Source of the DNA: Hydractinia symbiolongicarpus
Lineage: Eukaryota; Cnidaria; Hydrozoa; Anthoathecata; Hydractiniidae
NCBI RefSeq assembly: GCF_029227915.1
Contig: NC_079875.1
Span: forward strand, 42,181,201 to 42,245,200
DNA: 64,000 bases
Reading direction: 5' to 3'
A program made the translations under genes and the position numbers. Of the stretch, positions 51,056 through 61,285 are shown piece by piece. The notes below the pieces were generated by a model. It saw only the letters and a program-made list of their open reading frames with translations. It did no database searches and was not told the DNA's origin. Position 1 is the first letter of the stretch. Every line of letters starts with the position of its first letter.

Positions 51056-54000
51056 ATTATTATTTCGCCACTAAAACGCATGAGACTTGTAGTTTTCAAA
51101 AATGATTTCATTTTTGATGGGACGTTGAAGAAAAGGAGTTTAATCGCCGGCAAACGAAAACCCGCGATTTCCCGTAAATCCCGGGCTTGGCCCGTATAGT
51201 CGAATGTGTACAAAGAAAGTAAACTGTAAGTAAACTCATTTCCAGAACGATTTTTTAAATTATTTTTTCACCACTAAAACGCATACGTCTTGTAGTTTTC
51301 AAAAATGTTTTCATTTTTGATGAGACGCTTAATGAAAGAGGTTTAATCGCGGGCAAACGAAAACCCGCGATTTCCCGTAAATCCCGGGCTTGGCTCGTAT
51401 AGTGGAAAGTATACAAAGAAAATACCCAGGGAGTAAACTAATTTCCCAAACGATATTTTAAATTATTTTGTCACCACTAAAGCGCATGAGACTTGTAGTT
51501 TTCAAAAGTGTTTTCATTTTTGATGAGACGCTGAATGAAAGAGGTTTAATCTCCGGCAAACGAAAACCCGCGATTTCCCGTAAATCCCGGACTCGGCCCG
51601 TATAGTCAAAAGTATACAAAGAAAGTACCCAGGGAGTAAACTCATTTTCAGAACGATTTTTAAAATTATTTTTTCAGCACTAAAACGTATGAGACTTGTA
51701 GTTTTCAGAAATGTTTTCATTTTTGATGAAACGCTTAATGAATGTGGTTTAATCGCCGGCAAACTAAAACCCGCGATTTTCCGTAAATCCCAGACTCGGC
51801 CCGTATAGTCAAAAGTATACATAGAAAGTACCCAAGGAGTAAACTCATTTCCCGAACGATTTTTAAAATTATTTTTTCACCACTAAAACATATGAGACTT
51901 GTAGTTTTCAGAAATGTTTTCATTTTTGATGAGACGCTTAATGAATGTGGTTTAATCGCCGGCAAACGAAAACCCGCGATTTTCCGTAAATCCCGGACTT
52001 GGCCCGCATAGTCGAATGTATACAAAGAAAGTACCCTGTGAGTAAAATCATTTCCAAAACGATATTTTAAATTATCTTTTCACCACTAAAACGCATGAGA
52101 CTTGTAGTTTTTAAAAATGTTTTCATTTTTGATGAGACGCTGAATAAAAGAAGTTTAATCGACGGCAAACGAAAACCCGCCATTTCCCGTAAACCCCGGA
52201 CTCAGCCCGTATAGTCAAAAGTACACAAAGAAAGTATCCAGGGAGTAAACTCATTTCCCGAACGATTTTTTAAATTATTATTTCACCACTAAAGCCCATG
52301 AGACTTGTAGTTTTTAAAAATGTTTTCATTTTTGATGAGACGCTGAATAAAGGAAGTTTAATCGCCGGTAAACGAAAACATGCGATTTTCCGTAAATCCC
52401 AAACTCAGCCCGTATAGTCAAAAGTATACAAAGAAAGTACCCAGGGAGTAAACTCATTTCCCGAACGATTTTTTAAATCATTTTTTCACCACTAAAACGA
52501 ATGAGACTTGTAGTTTTCAGAAATGTTTTCATTTCTGATGAGACGCTTAATGAATGTGGTTTAATCGCCGGCAAACGAAAACCCGCGATTTTCCGTAAAT
52601 CCCGGGCTTGGCCCGTATAGTCGAATGTATACAAAGAAAGTACCCTGTGAGTAAAATCATTTCCAAAACGATATTTTAAATTATCTTTTCACCACTAAAA
52701 CGCATGAGACTTGTAGTTTTTAAAAATGTTTTCATTTTTGATGAGACGCTGAATAAAAGAAGTTTAATCGACGGCAAACGAAAACCCGCCATTTCCCGTA
52801 AACCCGGGACTCGGCCCGTATAGTCAAAAGTGTACAAAGAAAGTACCCAGGGAGTAAACTCATTTCCCGAACGATTTTTTAAATTATTATTTCACCACTA
52901 AATCCCATGAGACTTGTAGTTTTTAAAAATGTTTTCATTTTTGATGAGACGCTGAATAAAGGAAGTTTAATCGCCGGTAAACGAAAACCCGCGATTTCCC
53001 GTAAATCCCGAACTCAGCCCGTATAGTCAAAAGTATACAAAGAAAGTACCCAGGGAGTAAACTCATTTCCCGAACGATTTTTTAAATCATTTTTTCACCA
53101 CTAAAACGCATGAGACTTGTAGTTTTCAGAAATGTTCTCATTTTTGATGAGACATTTAATGAAAGTGGTTTAATCGCCGGCAAACGAAAACCCGCCATTT
53201 CCCGTAAATCCCGGGCTTGGCCCGTATAGTCAAAAGTATACAAAGAAAGTACCCTGTGAGTAAACTCATTTTCAGAACGATTTTTAAAATTATTTTTTCA
53301 GCACTAAAACGTATGAGACTTGTAGTTTTCAGAAATGTTTTCATTTTTGATGAGACGCTTAATGAATGTGGTTTAATCGCCGGCAAACGAAAACCCGCGA
53401 TTTTCCGTAAATCCCGGGCTTGGCCCGTATAGTCGAATGTATACAAAGAAAGTACCCTGTGAGTAAACTCATTTCCAAAACGATTTTTTAAATTATCTTT
53501 TCACCACTAAAACGCATGAGACTTGTAGTTTTTAAAAATGTTTTCATTTTTGATGAGACGCTGAATAAAAGAAGTTTAATCGACGGCAAACGAAAACCCG
53601 CCATTTCCCGTAAACCCCGGACTCGGCCCGTATAGTCAAAAGTATTCAAAGAAGGTACCCAGGGAGTAAACTCATTTCCCGAACGATTTTTTAAATTATT
53701 TTTTCACCACTAAAACGCATTAGACTTGTAGTTTTCAGTAATGTTTTCATTTTTGATGAGACGCTTAATGAAAGTGGTTTAATTGCCGGCAAACGAAAAC
53801 CCGCGATTTCTCGTAAATCCCGGGCTTGGCCCGTATAGTCGAATGTATACAAAGAAAGTACCCTGCCAGTAAACTCATTTCCAGAACGATGCTTTAAATT
53901 ATTTTTCACTACTAAAACGCATAAGACTTGTAGTTTTCAAAAATGTTTTCATATTTGATGGGACGCTGAATAAAAGAAGTTTAATCCCCGGCAAACGAAA

Positions 54001-54299
54001 ACCTGCGATTTCCCGTAAATCCTGGACTCAGCCCGTATAGTCAAAAGTATACAAAGAAAGTACCCAGGGTGTAAACTCATTTCCCGAACGATTTTTTAAA
54101 TTATTATTTCACCACTAAAGCCCATGAGACTAGTTGTTTTCAAAAATGTTTTCATTTTTGATGAGACTCCGAATAAAAGAAGTTTAATCGCCGTCGAACG
54201 AAAACACGCGATTTCCCGAAAATCCCGGGCTTGGCCCGTATAGTCAAAAGTATACAAAGAAAGTACCCAGGGGGTAAACTCATTTCCCAAATGATTTTT

Positions 54300-54503
54300 T
54301 AAATTATTTTGTCACCACTAAAACGCATGAGACTTGTAGTTTTCAAAAGTGTTTTCATTTTTGATGGGACGCTGAATAAAAGAAGTTTAATCGCCGGCAA
54401 ACGAAAACCCGCGATTTCCCGTAAATCCCGGGCTTGGCCCGTATAGTTGAATGTATCTAAAGAAAGTACCCAGGGAGTAAACTCATTTCTCGAACGATTT
54501 TTT
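54300..54503 (-). repeat. Monomer gained in copy B
   Basis: Copy A passes directly from the GAGACTCCG monomer to the TTTCTCGAACG monomer (45,340-45,380). Copy B has an additional unit with GTCACCAC, AAAAGTGTTTTC and GTATCTAAAGAAAG between them. The same monomer type exists at 47,400-47,600 in copy A. Confidence 0.8.
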
Positions 54504-56529
54504 AAATTATTTTTCTCCACTAAAACGCATGAGATTTGTAGTTTTCCAAAATGTTTTCATTTTTGATGAGACGCTTAATGAAAGGGGTTTATTCGGCGGA
54601 AAATGAAAAGCCGCGATTTCCCGTAAATCACGGGTTTGGCCCGTATAGTCGAATGTATACAAAGAAAGTACCCTGTGAGTAAACTCATTTCCAGAACGAT
54701 TTTTTAAATTATTTTTTCACCACTAAAGCCCATGAGACTTGTTGTTTTCAAAAATGTTTTCATTTTTGATGAGACTCCGAATAAAAGAAGTTTAATCGTC
54801 GTCAAACGAAAACCCGCGATTTCCCGAAAATCCCGGGCTTGGTCCGTATAGTCAAAACTATACAAAGAAAGTACCCAGGGAGTAAACTCATTTCCCGAAC
54901 GATTTTTTAAATCATTTTTTCACCACTAAAACGCATGAGACTTGTTGTTTACAGAAATGTTCTCATTTTTGATGAGACATTTAATGAAAGTGGTTTAATC
55001 GCCGGCAAACGAAAACCCGCCATTTCCCGTAAATCCCGGGCTTGGCCCGTATAGTCAAAAGTATACAAAGAAAGTACCCTGTGAGTAAACTCATTTTCAG
55101 AACGATTTTTAAAATTATTTTTTCAGCACTAAAACGTATGAGACTTGTAGTTTTTAGAAATGTTTTCATTTTTAAAGAGACGCTTAATGAATTTGGTTTA
55201 ATCGCCGGCAAACGAAAACCCGCGATTTTCCGTAAATCCCGGGCTTGGCCCGTATAGTCGAATGTATACAAAGAAAGTACCCTGTGAGTAAACTCATTTC
55301 CAAAACGATTTTTTAAATTATCTTTTCACCACTAAAACGCATGAGACTTGTAGTTTTTAAAAATGTTTTCATTTTTGATGAGACGCTGAATAAAAGAAGT
55401 TTAATCGACGGCAAACGAAAACCCGCCATTTCCCGTAAACCTCGGACTCGGCCCGTATAGTCAAAAGTATACAAAGAAAGTACCCTGTGAGTAAACTAAT
55501 TTTCAGAACGATTTTTAAAATTATTTTTTCAGCACTAAAACGTATGAGACTTGTAGTTTTCAGTAATGTTTTCATTTTTGATGAGACGCTTAATGAATGT
55601 GGTTTAATCGCCGGCTAACGAAAACCCGCGATTTTCCGTAAATCCCGGGCTTGGCCCGTATAGTCGAATGTATACAAAGAAAGTACCCTGTGAGTAAACT
55701 CATTTCCAAAACGATTTTTTAAATTATCTTTTCACCACTAAAACGCATGAGACTTGTAGTTTTTAAAAATGTTTTCATTTTTGATGAGACGCTGAATAAA
55801 AGAAGTTTAATCGACGGCAAACGAAAACCCGCCATTTCCCGTAAACCCCGGACTCGGCCCGTATAGTCAAAAGTATTCAAAGAAGGTACCCAGGGAGTAA
55901 ACTCATTTCCCGAACGATTTTTTAAGTTATTTTTTCACCACTAAAACGCATAAGACTTGTAGTTTTCAGTAATGTTTTCATTTTTGATGAGACGCTTAAT
56001 GAAAGTGGTTTAATCGCCGGCAAACGAAAACCCGCGATTTCTCGTAAATCCCGGGCTTGGCCCGTATAGTCGAATGTATACAAAGAAAGTACCCTGCCAG
56101 TAAACTCATTTCCAGAACGATGTTTTAAATTATTTTTCACTACTAAAACGCATAAGACTTGTAGTTTTCAAAAATGTTTTCATATTTGATGGGACGCTGA
56201 ATAAAAGAAGTTTAATCCCCGGCAAACGAAAACCTGCGATTTCCCGTAAATCCAGGACTCAGCCCGTATAGTCAAAAGTATACAAAGAAAGTACCCAGGG
56301 TGTAAACTCATTTCCCGAACGATTTTTTAAATTATTATTTCACCACTAAAGCCCATGAGACTTGTTGTTTTCAAAAATGTTTTCATTTTTGATGAGACTC
56401 CAAATAAAAGAAGTTTAATCGCCGTCAAACGAAAACCTGCGATTTCCCGAAAATCCCGGGCTTGGCCCGTATACTCAAAAGTATACAAAGAAAGTACCCA
56501 GGGGGTAAACTCATTTCCCAAATGATTTT

Positions 56530-56580
56530 TTAAATTATTTTGTCACCACTAAAACGCATGAGATTTGTAGTTTTCAAAAA
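56530..56580 (-). other. Site of monomer loss in copy B
   Basis: In A (47,390-47,660) the GTCACCAC monomer is followed by a TCTCCAC monomer. In B a hybrid unit starts as GTCACCAC and continues with GATTTGTAG and GAGACGGTTAATG, so one unit was removed by a cross within the monomer. This changes the offset from 9,132 to 8,929. Confidence 0.8.
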
Positions 56581-58369
56581 TGTTTTCATTTTTGATGAGA
56601 CGGTTAATGAAAGGGGTTTATTCGGCGGAAAATGAAAAGCCGCGATTTCCTGTAAATCACGGGTTTGGCCCGTATAGTCAAATGTATACAAAGAAAGTAC
56701 CCAGGGGGTAAACTCATTTCCCAAATGATTTTTTAAATTATTTTGTCACCACTAAAACGCATGAGACTTGTAGTTTTCAAAAGTGTTTTCATTTTTGATG
56801 AGACGCTGAATAAGAGAAGTTTAATCGCCGGCAAACGAAAACCCACGATTTCCCGAAAATCCCGGGCTTGGCCCGTATAGTCGAATGTATACAAAGAAAG
56901 TACCCAGGGAGTAAACTCATTTCCCGAACGATTTTTTAAATTATTTTTTCACCACTAAAACGCATGAGACTTGTAGTTTTCAAAAATGTTTTCATTTTTG
57001 ATGAGACGCTTAATGAAAGGGGTTTAATAGCCGGCCAACCAAAACCCGCGATTTCCCGTAAATCCCGGGCTTGGCCCGTACAGTCGAATGTATACATAGA
57101 AAGTACCCAAGGAGTAAACTCATTTCCCGAACGATTTTTAAAATTATTTTTTCACCACTAAAACATATGAGACTTGTAGTTTTCAGAAATGTTTTCATTT
57201 TTGATGAGACGCTTAATGAATGTGGTTTAATCGCCGGCAAACGAAAACCCGCGATTTTCCGTAAATCCCGGACTTGGCCCGCATAGTCGAATGTATACAA
57301 AGAAAGTACCCTGTGAGTAAAATCATTTCCAAAACGATATTTTAAATTATCTTTTCACCACTAAAACGCATGAGACTTGTAGTTTTTAAAAATGTTTTCA
57401 TTTTTGATGAGACGCTGAATAAAATAAGTTTAATCGACGGCAAACGAAAACCCGCCATTTCCCGTAAACCCCGGACTCGGCCCGTATAGTCAAAAGTATA
57501 CAAAGAAGGTACCCAGGGAGTAAACTCATTTCCCGAACGATTTTTTAAATTATTTTTTTACCACTAAAACGCATTAGACTTGTAGTTTTCAGTAATGTTT
57601 TCATTTTTGATGAGACGCTTAATGAAAGTGGTTTAATCGCCGGCAAACGAAAACCCGCGATTTCTCGTAAATCCCGGGCTTGGCCCGTATAGTCGAATGT
57701 ATACAAAGAAAGTACCCTGCCAGTAAACTCATTTCCAGAACGTTGTTTTAAATTATTTTTTCACTACTAAAACGCATAAGACTTGTAGTTTTCAAAAATG
57801 TTTTCATATTTGATGGGACGCTGAATAAAAGAAGTTTAATCCCCGGCAAACGAAAACCTGCGATTTCCCGTAAATCCAGGACTCAGCCCGTATAGTCAAA
57901 AGTATTCAAAGAAAGTACCCAGGGTGTAAACTCATTTCCCGAACAATTTTTTAAATTATTATTTCACCACTAAAGCCCATGAGACTTGTTGTTTTCAAAA
58001 ATGTTTTCATTTTTGATGAGACTCCGAATAAAAGAAGTTTAATCGCCGTCAAACGAAAACCCACGATTTCCCGAAAATCCCGGGCTTGGCCCGTATAGTC
58101 AAAAGTATACAAAGAAAGTACCCAGGGGGTAAACTCATTTCCCAAATGATTTTTTAAATTATTTTGTCACCACTAAAACGCATGAGACTTGTAGTTTTCA
58201 AAAGTGTTTTCATTTTTGATGGGACGCTGAATAAAAGAAGTTTAATCGCCGGCAAACGAAAACCCGCGATTTCCCGTAAATCCCGGGTTTGGCCCGTATA
58301 GTTGAATGTATCTAAAGAAAGTACCCAGGGAGTAAACTCATTTCTCGAACGATTTTTTAAATTATTTTT

Positions 58370-58395
58370 TCTCCACTAAAACGCATAAGACTTCT
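58370..58395 (-). other. Second site of monomer loss in copy B
   Basis: B reads TCTCCACTAAAACGCATAAG, joining the TCTCCAC seam (A at 49,440) to CATAAGACTTCTAG (A at 49,657). The offset falls from 8,929 to 8,726. Confidence 0.8.
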
Positions 58396-60359
58396 AGTTT
58401 TTAAAAATGTTTTCATTTTTGATGAGACGCTGAATAAAAGAAGTTTAATCGCCGGCAAACGAAAACCCACGATTTCCCGAAAATCCCGGGCTTGGCCCGT
58501 ATAGTCGAATGTATACAAAGAAAGTACCCAGGGAGTAAACTCATTTCCCGAACGATTTTTTAAATTATTTTTTCACCACTAAAACGTATGAGACTTGTAG
58601 TTTTCAGAAATGTTTTCATTTTTGATGAGACGCTTAATGAATGTGGTTTAATCGCCGCAAACGAAAACCCGCGATTTTCCGTAAATTCCGGGCTTGACCC
58701 GTATAGTCGAATGTATACAAAGAAAGTACCCTGTGAGTAAACTCATTTCCAAAACGATTTTTTAAATTATCTTTTCACCACTAAAACGCATGAGACTTGT
58801 AGTTTTTAAAAATGTTTTCATTTTTGATGAGACGCTGAATAAAAGAAGTTTAATCGACGTCAAACGAAAACCCGCCATTTCCCGTAAACCCCGGACTCGG
58901 CCCGTATAGTCAAAAGTATACAAAGAAGCTACCCAGGGAGTAAACTCATTTCCCGAAGGATTTTTTAAATTATTTTTTCACCACTAAAACGCATTAGACT
59001 TGTAGTTTTCAGAAATGTTTTCATTTTTGATGAGACGCTTAATGAAAGTGGTTTAATCGCCGGCAAACGAAAACCCGCGATTTCCCGTAAATCCCGGGCT
59101 TGGCCCGTATAGTCGAATGTATACAAAGAAAGTACCCTGCGAGTAAACTCATTTCCAGAACGATGTTTTAAATTATTTTTTCACTACTAAAACGCATAAG
59201 ACTTGTAGTTTTCAAAAATGTTTTCATATTTGATGGGACGCTGAATAAAAGAAGTTTAATCCCCGGCAAACGAACACCTGCGATTTCCCGTAAATCCAGG
59301 ACTCAGCCCGTATAGTCAAAAGTATACAAAGAAATTACCCATGGTGTAAACTCATTTCACGAACGATTTTTTAAATTATTATTTCACCACTAAAACGCAT
59401 GAGACTTGTAGTTTTCAGAAATGTTTTCATTTTTGATGAGACGCTTAATGAAAGTGGTTTAATCGCCGGCAAACGAAAACCCGCGATTTCCCGTAAATCC
59501 CGGGCTTGGCCCGTATAGTCGAATGTATACAAAGAAAGTACCCTGCGAGTAAACTCATTTCCAGAACGATGTTTTAAATTATTTTTTCACTACTAAAACG
59601 CATAAGACTTGTAGTTTTCAAAAATGTTTTCATATTTGATGGGACGCTGAATAAAAGAAGTTTAATCCCCGGCAAACGAAAACCTGCGATTTCCCGTAAA
59701 TCCAGGACTCAGCCCGTATAGTCAAAAGTATACAAAGAAATTACCCATGGTGTAAACTCATTTCACGAACAATTTTTTAAATTATTATTTCACCACTAAA
59801 ACGCATGAGACTTGTAGTTTTCAAAAATGATTTCATTTTTGATGGGACGTTGAATAAAAGGAGTTTAATCGCCGGCAAACGAAAACCCGCGATTTCCCGT
59901 AAATCCCGGGCTTGGCCCGTATAGTCGAATGTGTACAAAGAAAGTAAACTGTAAGTAAACTCATTTCCAGAACGATTTTTTAAATTATTTTTTCACCACT
60001 AAAACGCATACGTCTTGTAGTTTTCAAAAATGTTTTCATTTTTGATGAGACGCTTAATGAAAGAGGTTTAATCGCGGGCAAACGAAAACCCGCGATTTCC
60101 CGTAAATCCCGGGCTTGGCTCGTATAGTGGAAAGTATACAAAGAAAATACCCAGGGAGTAAACTCATTTCCCAAACGATATTTTAAATTATTTTGTCACC
60201 ACTAAAGCGCATGAGACTTGTAGTTTTCAAAAGTGTTTTCATTTTTGATGAGACGCTGAATGAAAGAGGTTTAATCTCCGGCAAACGAAAACCCGCGATT
60301 TCCCGTAAATCCCGGACTCGGCCCGTATAGTCAAAAGTATACAAAGAAAGTACCCAGGG

Positions 60360-60380
60360 AGTAAACTCATTTCCCGAACG
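60360..60380 (-). other. Site of three-monomer loss in copy B
   Basis: A at 51,640 continues with CATTTTCAGAACG and two further monomers before CATTTCCCGAACG with TTATTATTTC (52,250). B joins directly to the latter. The offset drops by 609 to 8,116. Confidence 0.8.
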
Positions 60381-61285
60381 ATTTTTTAAATTATTATTTC
60401 ACCACTAAAGCCCATGAGACTTGTAGTTTTTAAAAATGTTTTCATTTTTGATGAGACGCTGAATAAAGGAAGTTTAATCGCCGGTAAACGAAAACATCCG
60501 ATTTTCCGTAAATCCCAAACTCAGCCCGTATAGTCAAAAGTATACAAAGAAAGTACCCAGGGAGTAAACTCATTTCCCGAACGATTTTTTAAATCATTTT
60601 TTCACCACTAAAACGAATGAGACTTGTAGTTTTCAGAAATGTTTTCATTTCTGATGAGACGCTTAATGAATGTGGTTTAATCGCCGGCAAACGAAAACCC
60701 GCGATTTTCCGTAAATCCCGGGCTTGGCCCGTATAGTCGAATGTATACAAAGAAAGTACCCTGTGAGTAAAATCATTTCCAAAACGATATTTTAAATTAT
60801 CTTTTCACCACTAAAACGCATGAGACTTGTAGTTTTTAAAAATGTTTTCATTTTTGATGAGACGCTGAATAAAAGAAGTTTAATCGACGGCAAACGAAAA
60901 CCCGCCATTTCCCGTAAACCCGGGACTCGACCCGTATAGTCAAAAGTGTACAAAGAAAGTACCCAGGGAGTAAACTCATTTCCCGAACGATTTTTTAAAT
61001 TATTATTTCACCACTAAATCCCATGAGACTTGTAGTTTTTAAAAATGTTTTCATTTTTGATGAGACGCTGAATAAAGGAAGTTTAATCGCCGGTAAACGA
61101 AAACCCGCGATTTCCCGTAAATCCCGAACTCAGCCCGTATAGTCAAAAGTATACAAAGAAAGTACCCAGGGAGTAAACTAATTTCCCGAACGATTTTTTA
61201 AATCATTTTTTCACCACTAAAACGCATGAGACTTGTAGTTTTCAGAAATGTTCTCATTTTTGATGAGACATTTAATGAAAGTGGT

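Larger units (their letters stand above)
44100..53029 (-). repeat. 44-monomer higher-order repeat, copy A (about 8,929 bp)
   Basis: Matches 53,030-61,285. Offset is 8,929 at the start, 9,132 from about 45.4 to 47.4 kb, 8,929 again to 49.4 kb, 8,726 to 51.6 kb and 8,116 at the end. Every step is one or three monomers. Markers: CATTTTTGATGAGACATTT (44,210 and 53,139), GCCAGTAAACTC (44,936 and 53,865), CCGTACAGTCG (48,148 and 57,077), CGAAGGATTT (50,229 and 58,954), TGGGACGTTGAA (51,118 and 59,843). Confidence 0.92.
53030..61285 (-). repeat. 44-monomer higher-order repeat, copy B (about 8,256 bp)
   Basis: Tandem with copy A. Net difference is one monomer gained near 54.3 kb, one lost near 56.55 kb, one lost near 58.38 kb and three lost near 60.37 kb: 203 - 203 - 203 - 609 = -812, which matches the final offset within a base or two. 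Between these steps the copies look almost identical. Alignment stops about 61,285, where A reads CCCGCCATTTCCC and B reads CCCGCGATTTCCC, followed by different cores. Confidence 0.92.

Noticed and set aside
51514-51822. Minus-strand frames of 64-102 codons in the right arm, and overlapping + strand frames of 65-71 codons
   Set aside because: They are the same satellite phase reversed with the array, or its antisense. The longer ones come from a single seam substitution that removes a stop. Frames overlapping on both strands of a repeat are not evidence of genes.
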